This document shows positions 1 through 11,204 of a stretch of DNA of 64,000 nt, piece after piece. The first letter of the stretch is position 1; each line of letters begins with the position of its first letter. Location of the stretch: NCBI GenBank assembly GCA_026003235.1, contig BPGW01000001.1:280224-344223 (forward strand), read 5' to 3'. The notes under the pieces were generated by a model, which made no database searches, was not told where the DNA came from, and worked only from the letters and a program-made list of their open reading frames with translations. The DNA is from Bacteroidia bacterium. GTDB taxonomy: Bacteria > Bacteroidota > Bacteroidia > SpSt-205. Both the position numbers and the translations under genes were made by a program.

Positions 1-42
1 ATCCGACCGCGAAAATCCCGCTGCCAGCGGTTTGAAAGACGA

Positions 43-3000
43 ATGGGCGTTATGACCGAATCCACCCTTGAATCCATCGCCCTCGGTTGGCTCAAAGGCC
101 TGGGATGGCGCGTAGCGCACGGCCCCGACATCGGGCCAGAGGAACGCGCCGATTACAGCGAGGTGATTCTGAAGCGGCGCCTGCGCGATGCCCTGGTGCA
201 GCTGAATCCCGACCTCCCACCGGAGGCGCAGGAGGACGCCTTCCGCAAACTGACCCGCCCCACGGAAACCGACCTGGTCCAGCGCAACCGCACGTTGCAC
301 CGGTGGATGGTAGACGGCGTGACGATAGAGTACCGCCGCTCAGACGGTTCTATCGGCGGGGCGCAGGCCCGGGTCCTTGACTTCGACGATCACGCAAACA
401 ACGACTGGCTCGCGGTAAGCCAGTTCACCGTCAGCGAGAACCGCCACACCCGCCGGGCCGACATCGTGCTCTTCGTGAATGGCCTTCCGCTTGCCATCCT
501 TGAACTGAAGAACCCCACCGATGAGAAGGCCACCCTCTGGACCGCCTACCAGCAGCTCCAAGTCTACAAGCGGGAGATCCCTTCGCTCTTCGCCTACAAC
601 GAAGCGCTCGTCATCTCCGACGGGTTGGAGGCCCGCATTGGGACGCTCACCGCGGACCGAGATCGGTTCATGTCCTGGCGCACGATCGCCGGCGATGATG
701 TGGCGCCACCGGAGATGCCGCAGCTTGAGGTGCTCCTCAAGGGCGTGTTTGAGCGAGGTCGGTTTCTCCAGCTTGTTCGGGATTTCATTGTGTTTGAGGA
801 TGAGGGGGGTGGCAAGCTCACCAAGAAGATGGCGGGCTACCACCAATTCCACGCCGTGAATGTGGCGGTGGAGGAGACCCTGCGGGCTGTGGAGTTACCC
901 CCTTTGGTCAGGACAGCTGGGCAGCGGAGGACAGGCACCGAGGGCGACCGGCGCATAGGCGTGGTCTGGCACACCCAGGGCTCAGGCAAGAGCCTTACCA
1001 TGGTCTTCTACGCCGGTCGGCTCGTCCGCCACCCCAAGATGAAGAACCCCACCCTCGTCGTGCTCACCGACCGCAACGACCTGGACGGCCAGCTCTTCGG
1101 TGTTTTCTCCCGCTGTCGGGAGCTCCTGGGGCAAGACCCGATCCAAGTGGAGAGCCGGGCCCACCTGCGCAAGCTCCTCCAGGAACGGCAGGCCGGCGGT
1201 GTCCTCTTCACCACCATCCAGAAGTTCCTGCCCGAAGAGAAAGGCGACCGGCACCCGACGCTGTCTGAGCGGCGCAACATCGTGGTCATCGCCGACGAAG
1301 CCCACCGCAGCCAGTACGACTTCATAGATGGCTTTGCCCGTCATCTGCGCGACGCCCTGCCCGACGCCTCCTTTATTGGGTTCACCGGTACGCCCATTGA
1401 GCTCGACTGACCGAACACTCGGGCCGTCTTCGGCGACTACATCAGCATCTACGACATCCAGCGCGCAGTGGAGGATGGCGCCACGGTCCCCATCTACTAC
1501 GAGAGCCGCCTGGCCAAGCTCGCCCTGCCTGAGGAGCTGAAGCCGAAGATCGACGAGGAGTTTGAGGAAGTCACCGAAGGTGAGGAGGTCGAGCGCAAGG
1601 AAAAGCTCAAGACCAAGTGGGCGCAGCTTGAGGTCATTGTCGGAGCTGAGCAGCGCCTGCGCCTCCTCGCTCAGGACATTGTCCAGCACTTCGAGCAGCG
1701 GCTCGAGGCTGCTGGACGGCAAAGCGATGGTGGTCTGCATGAGCCGGCGCATCTGCGTAGAGCTGTACAACGTGAGATCGTCAAGCTGCGACCTGAGTGG
1801 GCCAGCGAGGACGACGACAAGGGAGAGATCAAGATCGTGATGACCGGCTCGGCTTCGGATCCGCCTCGACTGGCAGCCGCACATCCGCAACAAACAGCGC
1901 CGGGAGTTCCTGGCTAAGCGCTTCCGCGACCCGAAGACCCCTTCAAGCTCGTCATCGTGCGCGACATGTGGCTTACGGGCTTCGACTGCCCCAGCCTGCA
2001 CACCATGTACCTGGACAAGCCCATGCGCGCCCACGGCCTCATGCAGGCCATCGCGCGGGTGAACCGGGTCTTTCGCGACAAGCCCGGCGGCCTGGTGGTG
2101 GACTACCTGGGGCTGCCCACGAACTCAAGGCGGCGCTGGCAACCTACACCGAGAGCGGCGGCAAGGGCGCACCGCACTCGACCAGGCGAAGCGGTGAGCG
2201 TCATGCAGGAGAAGTACGAGGTCTGCTGCGACCTCTTTCACGGCCTTCGACTGGACGGCGTGGAAGACTGGCAGGCCGGAGGACGCGCCTTGCGCTGCTC
2301 CCGCACGGCCCAGGAGCACATCCTGGCCCAGGAAAACGGCAAGGACCGCCTCCTGCAAGCGGTCTCGGAGCTCTCGCGCGCCTTCGCGCTGGCGGTACCC
2401 CACGAGGAGGCCCTCGCAATCCGCGACGACGTGGCCTTCTTCCAGGCGGTGCAGCGGGCTGCGCTAACCGCGCGCCCGGCCAGGCCGAAGCCCGAGGAGG
2501 AACTTGAGCACGCGATCCGCCAGATCGTCTCCCGGCTATCGCACCTGAGGGCGTGGTGGACCTCTTCGCAGCGGCCGGCCTCAAGAAGCCCGACATCTCC
2601 ATCCTTTCCGAGGAGTTCCTGGCCGAGGTGCGGGGGATGCCGCAGAAAAACCTGGCGGTGGAGCTCCTGCGCAAGCTCCTGGAGGGGGAGATCAAGACCC
2701 GACGGCGAGAAGAACCTCGTCCAGGCCCGATCGTTTGCCGATGCTCTTAGAGCAGGCCCTCCGCCGCTACCAGAACCGCGCCGTCGAAGCAGCCCAGGTG
2801 ATTGAGGAACTGATCGCCCTCGCCAAGGAAATGCGCGAAGCGAACTGCAGGGGTGAGAAGCTGGGCCTGTCAGAGGAGGAGCTGGCCTTCTACGATGCAC
2901 TCGAGACCAACGACAGCGCAGTCAAGGTCCTGGGCGACGAGAAGCTCCGGACCATCGCCCGCGAATTGGTCGCGACCGTGCGCAACAACGTCACGATCGA

Positions 3001-3154
3001 TTGGATGCTGCGGGAAAATGTCCGTGCTAACCTGCGGCGGTTGGTCAAGCGCGTCTTGCGCAAGCATGGTTACCCGCCTGACAAGCAGGAGAAAGCGACG
3101 CAGACCGTGCTGGAGCAGGCAGAAGGGCTTTGCGAAAACTGGCTCTTGGGTTAG
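43..3154 (+). pseudogene. hsdR: Type I restriction enzyme R subunit (HsdR), disrupted by an in-frame TGA and several frameshifts
   Basis: ORF 43..1410 carries the nuclease/helicase region ([31 protein letters not shown]) and ends at TGA 1408-1410. Homology resumes in the same frame ([33 protein letters not shown]) and then continues across ORFs 1468..1917, 1797..2507, 1957..2805, 2553..2750 and 2735..3154 in changing frames. Confidence 0.88.
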
Positions 3155-3409
3155 CACCGCACGCAGCCAGGATGGATGCCGGGCCTGCTTAAGGCCTGGG
3201 CTCGCTTCTGAGAGGAAGACTTGGGGCTTCAGCCGAGCCTGGAGCGTCAAGAGGGGGGTCGTCCCTCCTTGGCGGGGATGAGGTAGGCTCCTGAGCTGCT
3301 TCGGAGCGCCCAACCTCCCATCAGGGAAGGGCCGATTCTGGGCATGAGGGCCTCGGACAGCCCTCGCCCTGCAACAAACAGCCCCATCCAGCGTATATCT
3401 TTACAAGCT

Positions 3410-3568
3410 ATGGCTAAGCCGGAAGAAATAAAGCCGGGCGTTTGGCTGAAAGGCTCGCCGGTCGGAAAAGCTGGCGCTGTGGTCACTTCCATGCACTTTG
3501 CCAGCGCACGCACATCGGGTTCGCATGGTCCAGATTCACTGGATGGTCGTATAATTGAGGAGGTATGA
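3410..3568 (+). pseudogene. Possible N-terminal remnant of a helicase-like defence gene (MAKPEEIKPGVWLKG...)
   Basis: Short reading frame inside ORF 3344..3568; its start resembles N-termini of some SNF2/DEAD helicases in restriction loci. Weak evidence. Confidence 0.2.
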
Positions 3569-3658
3569 AGGAGCCTACGTCGCAGAACTTAGATGTGGAA
3601 GGGGCAGTTGGAGCGCTGGAGCATGAAGATACGAAGGAGCCTATGTCGCAGAACTTAG
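3565..3658 (+). repeat. 28-bp direct repeat pair (3565-3592 and 3631-3658), 66-bp period, at the mod 5' end
   Basis: atgaaggagcctacgtcgcagaacttag versus acgaaggagcctatgtcgcagaacttag; encodes KEPTSQNL / KEPMSQNL in one frame. Confidence 0.9.
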
Positions 3659-4890
3659 CCAAACTCCAGTCCCTGCTCGCTGAACTCTTCCAGCTCGACC
3701 AGGCCGACCTGGACTTTGGGATCTACCGCATCATGAACGCCAAGCGCGCGGAGATCACCCGCTTCCTTGGGAAGCTCCTGCGGCAGGTCCGCGAGGTTCT
3801 GCAAGCCTACGAAAGGGAGAGCCGTGCGGCCCTTAAAGCGGAACTGGAGAAGGCCGAGGAACAGGCAAAAGCCCTCGGCTTTGACGATCCAGCTCAAGCC
3901 CCGAAAGTCCAACAGCTCCAAGCGCTCTACAACGCTGCTTTCAACGTGGAGGCAGCCGAGCAGGAAGTCTTCTCCCACCTCTACAACTTCTTCCGCCGCT
4001 ACTACAGCGAGGGCGACTTCATCTCCCAGCGCCGCTACAAAGAAGGCGTCTACGCCATCCCCTACAAGGGCGAGGAGGTCAAGCTCTACTGGGCTAACTA
4101 CGACCAGTACTACATCAAGACGAGCGAGTACCTGCGCAACTATACCTTCAAGCTCCCCTCCGGAAGGCGCGTCCATTTCAAACTGGTCGAGGCGGACACC
4201 GAGAAGGACAACAACCGCCCTCAGAAAGGCAACGAACGCCGCTTCATCCTCTCCCAGGAGCAGCCCCTGCTCGAGGAGAACGGCGAGCTGGTGATCCGCT
4301 TTGAGTACCGGCCCGATCCGGAGAACCGCAAGCAGGCAGACCTCAACGCAGCGGCGGTAGACCGTATCCTGAACCAGACTACGGGATTTGACCGCTGGCG
4401 GCAGGAGCTTGCCTCCCCCCCGCCCACCGAGAAAAACCCGAATCGCACGCTCCTGGAAAAGCATCTCACCGCCTACACCGCTCGCAACACTTTTGACTAC
4501 TTCATCCACAAGGACCTGGGCGGCTTTTTGCGGCGCGAGCTGGACTTCTATATCAAAAACGAAGTCATGCACCTGGACGACATCGAGAACGAAACCGCCC
4601 CCCGCGTGGAGCAGTACCTGGCCAAGATCAAGGCCATCCGCCGCATCGCCCACAAGATCATAGACTTTTTGGCGCAGCTCGAGAACTTCCAGAAAAGGCT
4701 CTGGCTCAAGAAGAAGTTCGTCGTGGAGACCCAATACTGCATCACGCTCGACCGCATCTTCGCTATCGAGGACGACGAAACGCGCGACTGGCTGCTCGAT
4801 CAGATCGTCAACAACGAGGCTCAGCGCAAGGAGTGGGTCGATCTCTTCGCCATCGATGAGCTACCCGATTACCCGTGGCGCAACCCAATC

Positions 4891-4926
4891 CCCTCTCCCC
4901 AACGGGGAGAGGGCCAGGGTGAGGGG
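4891..4926. repeat. Left terminal inverted repeat of the DUF559 element
   Basis: Reverse complement matches 5303-5338 apart from a few positions; contains its own hairpin. Confidence 0.9.
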
Positions 4927-5302
4927 TACAAACTCATCAAATCCCGCACGAAAGAAGAACGCAACGCCCTGATCCAAAAATTCGCTCGCGAGATGCGGCA
5001 TGCACCCACCGACGCGGAGCAACGCCTCTGGTATTTCCTCCGCGATCGGCGCCTAGGCGGTTATAAGTTCCGTCGCCAACACCCTGTAGGAAACTTCATT
5101 GCAGACTTTGCCTGTATTGAAGGACGCTTGATCGTAGAACTCGATGGGGGGCAGCACGCCGAACTATTTCAGCAAGAAAAGGACATCGCCAAAACGCGCT
5201 TTTTTGAAGAACGAGGGTTCCGTGTATTGCGATTCTGGAATAACGAAGTGCTCAACGATACCCAAACCGTCTTAGAGACGATTCTACAGGCGCTAGAGGA
5301 GG
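4927..5302 (+). CDS. DUF559 / very-short-patch-repair-like nuclease domain (reads through as part of the Mod ORF)
   Basis: RTKEERNALIQKFAREMRHAPTDAEQRLWYFLRDRRLGGYKFRRQHPVGNFIADFACIEGRLIVELDGGQH...KTRFFEERGFRVLRFWNNEVL is the typical DUF559 signature. An internal in-frame ATG lies at 4993. Confidence 0.85.
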
Positions 5303-5338
5303 CCCCTCACCCCAACCCTCTCCCCATTGGGGAGAGGG
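5303..5338. repeat. Right terminal inverted repeat of the DUF559 element
   Basis: See left repeat. Confidence 0.9.
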
Positions 5339-7192
5339 AGACACAGGCGGAAATTGCTCCCTCCAAGGAGGAGAGGGGGTTCTTACAGGCCCACCCCTCC
5401 CTAGTAGTGGACACCCGCCACTTCGATGAAGCTTTCAAACTGCGCCTGCTGGCGGCGATTCCGGATATTGACGAGGAGACCGACGGCCTGCTCATCCACA
5501 GCGAAAACTTCCAGGCCCTGAACCTGCTCTTGGAGCGGTACAGGGACCAGGTGAAGTGTATCTACATTGATCCGCCGTATAACACGGGCAACGATGAGGT
5601 TCATCTATCAAGGACAGACTACCAACACTCACATGGCTATCAATGATGGCCGACCGCTTTGCGTTAGTGCAAGTTGATGCGTGACGATGCGCTCCTCTTG
5701 TGAGCATTGACGAGAATGAGCTGACCGCCTAAAGAACTGGCTTGACGTCACTTGGCTGGGAACGTATCGTCAATACCTTATGTATGGATCAACAATCTAA
5801 AAGGACGAGATATCGAGCGGGCGCCGCCAGAACACACGATATGTGCTTCGCATATCTGGTAGCGAGTTACATTTGTGTCCCTGTGGCGAAGTTCACGAAT
5901 GCAGCCGAGTATCTACAAGGTTTCAACTATGGGACGTGAGGACGAGCAGGCTTCTATATACGAGGAATGACTCTACAAACGAATTCAAAATTCACGGGAG
6001 ACAAGACCGAGATCTGTGTCTTCAACGATCCGACTTACACTTCCTCAGGAGAGATTAGTTTTCGGAAGTTGACGATCAATTGAGTATGATGGATTTGTAA
6101 AGATCGCACCAAAGCCGAATAATGACGGCATTGACAAATACCACGCTTGGCTTGGGAAAAGAGAAGATACAAAGGGAAAAGTCAATCTAGAGTTCGTTAA
6201 GGAGAAGATGTGTAGAATCTACACCAAGGTTAGGGAGTTTCGGACAACTGCACTTGCTATGGACATCAGCACGATGTGGCGGCGAAGAACTCTCCAATTG
6301 TTCGGGAAAACTGCCTTTGGCTATCCGAAGCCTGTTTATCTGTTGAGGTGCTCTTGCAAGTTATCGGAACTAGAACTCATCCTCGACTACTTCGCCGGCT
6401 CCGGCACTACGGGCCACGCGGTCATCAACCTCAACCGCGAGGACGGCGGGCGGCGGAAGTTCATCCTGGTGGAGATGGGCGACTACTTCGACACGGTGCT
6501 CGTGCCGCGCATCAAAAAAGTCATCTTCACGCCGGAATGGAAGGACGGCAAGCCCAAGCGCATGGCGACGCCGGAGGAAGTCGCGCGCAGCCCGCGCCTC
6601 CTCAAGATTCTGCGCCTGGAATCCTACGAGGACACGCTGAACAACCTGGAGCTGAAGCGGACCGGGAATCAGCAGTCCCTCCTTGATCAGCATCCCGCCT
6701 TCCGCGAGGACTACATGCTCCGCTACATGCTGGATGTGGAGAGCCGCGGGAGCGCCTCGCTTCTCAACCTGGACCGCTTTGAGGACCCCTTCCACTACCA
6801 GCTCGATATCGCCACCGGCACCGCCGGCGAGACCAAGCCCACGGTCGTGGACCTGGTGGAGACCTTCAACTACCTGATCGGCCTGCGCGTGGAAAGCATA
6901 AAGCACATTGAGGGGGTGCGCGTGGTTACCGGCACGAGCCCGCAAGGCAAGCGGGTGCTCATCCTCTGGCGCAACACGAAAGAGCTGGACAACGACAAGC
7001 TGGACGAGTGGTTCCGCAAGCACGGCTACAACACCAAAGACAAAGACCAGGAATACGACCTCATCTACGTCAACGGCGACAACAACCTGATGAACCTTCG
7101 CGGTGAGAACCAGACCTGGGAGGTCCGGCTGATTGAGGAGGAGTTCCAGCGGTGCATGTTTGACGTGCCAGGACGTGTAAGGATTGGCCACC

Positions 7193-10100
7193 ATGCCAAG
7201 ACAACGAGCCATACAAGCGAATCAGCGAACACGGGCCACAGGCCAGCCCGTCCTGCGGTTTGAACAGCGGCTGGTGCTTCATCAGTGGCTGCTGGGCCTT
7301 TTTGGCGTGTCGAGCTTGGAGCGCCTGGCCGCTAACCTGAAGGGCCCGGAGCTGGAGGGCTTCGAGGAGGACAACCTTAGCCGCTTCTATCGACGAGCTT
7401 TGTCACCACATACCGGCGGACAAGCGCCCGCATCTGCCGGATGACCTGCTGCTGGCCTACGACCAGAACATCGTGCGCCATTGGAAACAGATTACGAAGA
7501 GGCGGAACCACGGAGGACCGTTTCTCTACCCGAAGTACTTCCAGTACCTGGCGCTGCTCTTTACCGAGATTTACCTTGACTGGTACTTTCGCAACCCGGA
7601 CGGGCTACTCGGTGAGCTCAACGGCCACGTAGAAGTCTTCAACGCTGCTGCGCCCGAAGCAAGTCGCCTCGCGCTGTATGAGAAGGAGGACCTGAACAAG
7701 CTGGCCTTCTGGATGGCGACGGGAAGCGGCAAGACGCTGCTCATGCACATCAACATCCTCCAGTACCAGCACTACCTGCACGCGCATCATCGTGAGCGTG
7801 AGCTCAACCGGATCATCCTGCTCACGCCCAACGAGGGCCTCTCCCACCAGCACCTGGAGGAGTTCCGGCTTTCGGGCATCCCGGCCGAGCTGTTCTCCAA
7901 GGAAGGCCGTGGCCTCTTCACCGGGCCGCGTGGTGGAGATCCTCGACATCCACAAGCTGCGCGACGAGGTGGGCGAGAAGACCGTGGCCGTGGAAGCCTT
8001 CGAGGGGAACAACCTTGTCTTGGTGGACGAAGGCCATCGGGGCACCAGCGGCGCAGAAACGGGCGCCTGGATGCAGAAGCGGAATCAGCTTTGCGAGAAT
8101 GGTTTTTCGTTTGAGTACTCGGCGACCTTCGGCCAGGCGATAAAGGCCAGCGGCAGCCCCACGCTGGAGCAGACCTACGCCAAGTGCATCCTCTTTGACT
8201 ACTCCTACAAGTACTTTTACGCCGACGGCTACGGCAAGGACTATCGTATCCTGAACCTGGAGAACGACTCGGACGGAGCGGTCCGCCACCGGTATCTCAC
8301 CGCCTGCCTCCTTACCTTTTATCAACAGCTCAAACTCTATCTGGACAAGCCGAAGGGGTTCCGGCCCTTCTTGATCGAGCGCCCGCTCTGGGTCTTCGTG
8401 GGGGGGAGCGTCAACGCGGTGCGTTCCGAAAAGGGGCGCAAAGTTTCCGACGTCGTGGACATCCTACTCTTCTTGGCTACCTTCGTGCGGGAGCGCAACA
8501 AAAGCGTTGAGATAATCGAACAGTTACTCAGGGGGAAATCAGGCCTGCTTGATCGAGAAAACCGGGACATTTTCGCCGGGGCGTTTACGTATCTGAACAC
8601 CCTTGGTCTCACGACCGATGAGATCTTCGACGACATCCTGCGCGTGCTCTTCAATGCCCCCCGCACGGCCAAACTGCACGTTGAGCACCTGAAGGGTACG
8701 GATGGCGAAGTCGCCCTTCGGCTGGGCGACAACGAACCCTTCGGCGTGATCAACGTGGGTGACGCCTCAGCGCTCTGCAAGCTGTGCGAGGAACGGAACG
8801 AGCTGGTCGTCACGGAGAAGGCCTTCTCCGGTTCCCTCTTCCGCTCTCTCAACGACGAATCGTCCTCGGTCAACATCCTGATCGGGTCCAAGAAGTTCAC
8901 CGAGGGCTGGTCCAGCTGGCGGGTTAGCACCATGGGCCTGATGAACATCGGGCGCAACGAGGGTCCGCAGATCATTCAGCTCTTCGGTCGCGGCGTTCGG
9001 CTCAAAGGCAAAGACTTCTCGCTCAAGCGCAGCCGGGCCTTAACGGATGGTGTAGTTCCTGCAAGCCGTAGGGAAACCAAGCGTCCCTCTGATTGCTGGG
9101 CAAAGGCCTTGATAAAAAAGGTGACTGCTAGCTTCTCAAAAACAACCAAGCAACAGGAACAACCCCCAGACCAAGCGGTTTCGGTTCCTCCGGAAGGAGT
9201 GACCCTACCAAGCTTCATCCAAGAGTTAGAAACGCTGTATGTCTTCGGCATCCGCGCGGACTACATGCGCCAGTTCAAGGAGTACCTGGAGGATGAAGGC
9301 CTGCCGGCGAACGAGGACCGGCTCGAGTTCGTGCTCCCCGTGATCAAGAACCTGGGTAGCAAGAAGCTGAAGATCGTTCGGCTCAAGGAAGGCGTAGATT
9401 TCAAGAAAGATGGTCAAAAGCCGGCACTCGATGGCAAGCCGCCGGAGTTTTTGACCAAGCACCCGATCGTTCTCGACTGGTATCCCAAGCTACAGGCCAT
9501 GGACAGCGGCGCGGGTCGGACCAGCGCACAGGTGGCAGAACGGGATCGGTGCTACTTCAAAGAATCGCACCTGGCGTTTCTCGACTTGGACGCCATCTAT
9601 TTCGAGCTTCAGCAGTTCAAAAACGAGCGAGGCTGGTACAATCTGACCATCCCGCGTGATAGCGTCGTCTCTCTCCTGAAGCAGAATGATTGGTACACGC
9701 TGTACATCCCCAAGGAGGAGATGGAGTTCCGTTCGTTCCAGCAAGTTCTCCGCTGGCAGGAGATTGCGACTGCTCTTTTGAAGAAGTACCTGGACCGTTA
9801 TTACAGGTTCAAGAAGCAGGAGTTCGAAGCCATCCACCTGGAGTACCGGGATCTGTCCGAGGACAACCCCAACTTCGTGAGCGAGTACCGACTGCTCATC
9901 GAGCAGTCGCGCGCGGACATTCTCCAGAAGCTAAACGAAATAAAAGAGTTAATCGAACGCGGAAGTCTGAAAGAAGCAGAGTTCTCTAGGTTGGCTTTTC
10001 AACGGGGTTCATTTCAGACTATCGCTTTTGCCAGGCACCTATATCAGCCGCTCATCTACGTCGGCAACAGCCTGATCGAGGTCAAGCCCGTGGTCTTAGA

Positions 10101-10563
10101 AAATGAGGGTGAACGCGATTTTGTTCTGGATCTTCAGCAGTTCTGCGAATCAAGTGAGGGCAAGGACTTCCTCAAGGGAAAAGAGCTTTACCTGCTCCGC
10201 AACCTGGGTCCCGGACGCGGCATTGGCTTCTTCGAGGCGGGTCGTTTTTATCCCGACTTTATCCTCTGGTTGCTGGTCCAGGACAAGCAGTATGTGAGCT
10301 TCATTGACCCCAAGGGGCTACGGAATCTGGAAGGTCCCGAGGATCCGAAGATCCGGTTCCACCAAACGATCAAGGATCTGGAGCAGCAGTTGGGCGATCC
10401 GGAGGTTGTCCTGAATTCCTTCATCCTTTCCAGTACGCCTTGGAGTCAGGTCCGATGGTGGAGGGAGGGCAAGGACGCATTTGAGGCACGAAATGTTCTT
10501 TTTCAGAGGGAGGACCGGGCCACTTACATCAAGAAGCTGCTGGAAAAAATGCTTGCAGGGTAA
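7193..10563 (+). pseudogene. res: Type III restriction enzyme Res subunit (helicase/nuclease), frameshifted at ~7395 and ~7910
   Basis: Pieces 7184..7444, 7473..8114 and 7792..10563 join into one Res protein: KLAFWMATGSGKTLLMHINILQYQ, LVDEGHRG, TEGWSSWRVSTMGLMNIGRNEGPQIIQLFGRGVRLKGKDFSLKRS, and the C-terminal nuclease motif FYPDFILWLLVQDKQYVSFIDPKGL. Confidence 0.88.
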
Positions 10564-10744
10564 TACAGCGTCGTCCTGATTGCCCACGAAAAGGACCTGT
10601 ACGGCCTCATGGGCTTTCCCCCTGCCGGGGCCACTACGGCCAACCTGGGGAGGTTGCCCACGGAGAAGGAGGAGACCGAGCCTTTCGCTCAGCTGAAAGA
10701 GCTGGCCGAGGTCATGCGATGGGAGGCACTGGCGCATCCTTCGG

Positions 10745-11140
10745 TTGAAGGGCTTAGGAACTAAGCTGGCCAGCTATACATGGAAGGCCAGCCGGCAGGC
10801 CTACCCGAAGCCCGCCGGGTCCTGGGGGACCGGGAGAGCTGCTAACGAGCTGGTAGAGGGGTACCCCTTTGACTGGTATGCGTGCAGTGAGGAGGGAGAA
10901 GAGATCATGCGTTACTGGGTAGCTCCAAAACCCATGGAAGAAGACAACAGCCTGGAATGTCCCGCCGAAGTGTGGGAAGCCTTCAAGCAGTGGCCCTCAA
11001 AATATACGCTAATCTGGAAAAGGTCAAGAAAGGTGTTTGCCCTTTCAGCCGAAGAGCTGATGGGGAGGCTTCAAAACAAAGCGGTTGAGGTTTTCCCCGC
11101 TGCTTATCGGCTCCGACTCAAGGGCTTGGCAGGGGAGTAG
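10745..11140 (+). CDS. Hypothetical protein, 131 aa
   Basis: Complete ORF after res with no recognised family; could be spurious. Confidence 0.35.
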   Translation: MKGLGTKLASYTWKASRQAYPKPAGSWGTGRAANELVEGYPFDWYACSEEGEEIMRYWVAPKPMEEDNSLECPAEVWEAFKQWPSKYTLIWKRSRKVFALSAEELMGRLQNKAVEVFPAAYRLRLKGLAGE

Positions 11141-11169
11141 GAGCATTCTCTTAAGCGAACATTTACCTC

Positions 11170-11198
11170 TTGACTTAGTCACCTTTGTCGTATATTTG
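11170..11198 (+). promoter_or_regulatory. Bacteroidota-type promoter: TTGAC-like -33 and TATATTTG -7
   Basis: ttgactt at 11170-11176 and tatatttg at 11191-11198; ATG at 11205. Confidence 0.6.
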
Positions 11199-11204
11199 TG
11201 TGCG

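Larger units (their letters stand above)
4891..5338 (+). mobile_element. DUF559 (Vsr-like) endonuclease element with 36-bp terminal inverted repeats, in frame inside mod
   Basis: Left end 4891-4926 ccctctccccaacggggagagggccagggtgagggg and right end 5303-5338 cccctcaccccaaccctctccccattggggagaggg are imperfect inverted repeats. Each contains a 10-bp perfect stem (ccctctcccc/ggggagaggg). The interior encodes a DUF559-type domain. Confidence 0.85.
3565..7180 (+). pseudogene. mod: Type III restriction-modification DNA methyltransferase (Mod), disrupted, carrying an in-frame DUF559 insertion
   Basis: ORF 3565..5646 (LDFGIYRIMNAKR..., VDTRHFDEAFKLRLLAAI, CIYIDPPYNTGND), then a degraded stretch ~5600-6370, then motif [21 protein letters not shown] and the C-terminus [17 protein letters not shown]. 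Removing one C near 7168 gives MFDVQDV* ending at 7180. Confidence 0.88.

Noticed and set aside
340-2900. Long antisense ORFs opposite hsdR (340..852, 982..2034, 2238..2900)
   Set aside because: Shadow frames typical of high-GC coding sequence; the opposite strand carries clear HsdR motifs.
3655-4734. 359-aa antisense ORF opposite mod
   Set aside because: Low-complexity Leu/Val-rich shadow translation with no family signature; the plus strand is clear Mod.
4891-5338. DUF559 insertion as an intein
   Set aside because: No Cys/Ser at an N-terminal splice junction, no C-terminal His-Asn plus Cys/Ser/Thr motif, and inverted repeats mark the ends instead.
1-11140. DISARM, BREX or another multi-gene defence system in the first 11 kb
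   Set aside because: Only type I R and type III Mod/Res genes are recognisable; the helicase-like remnant at ~3410 is too short to support a call.
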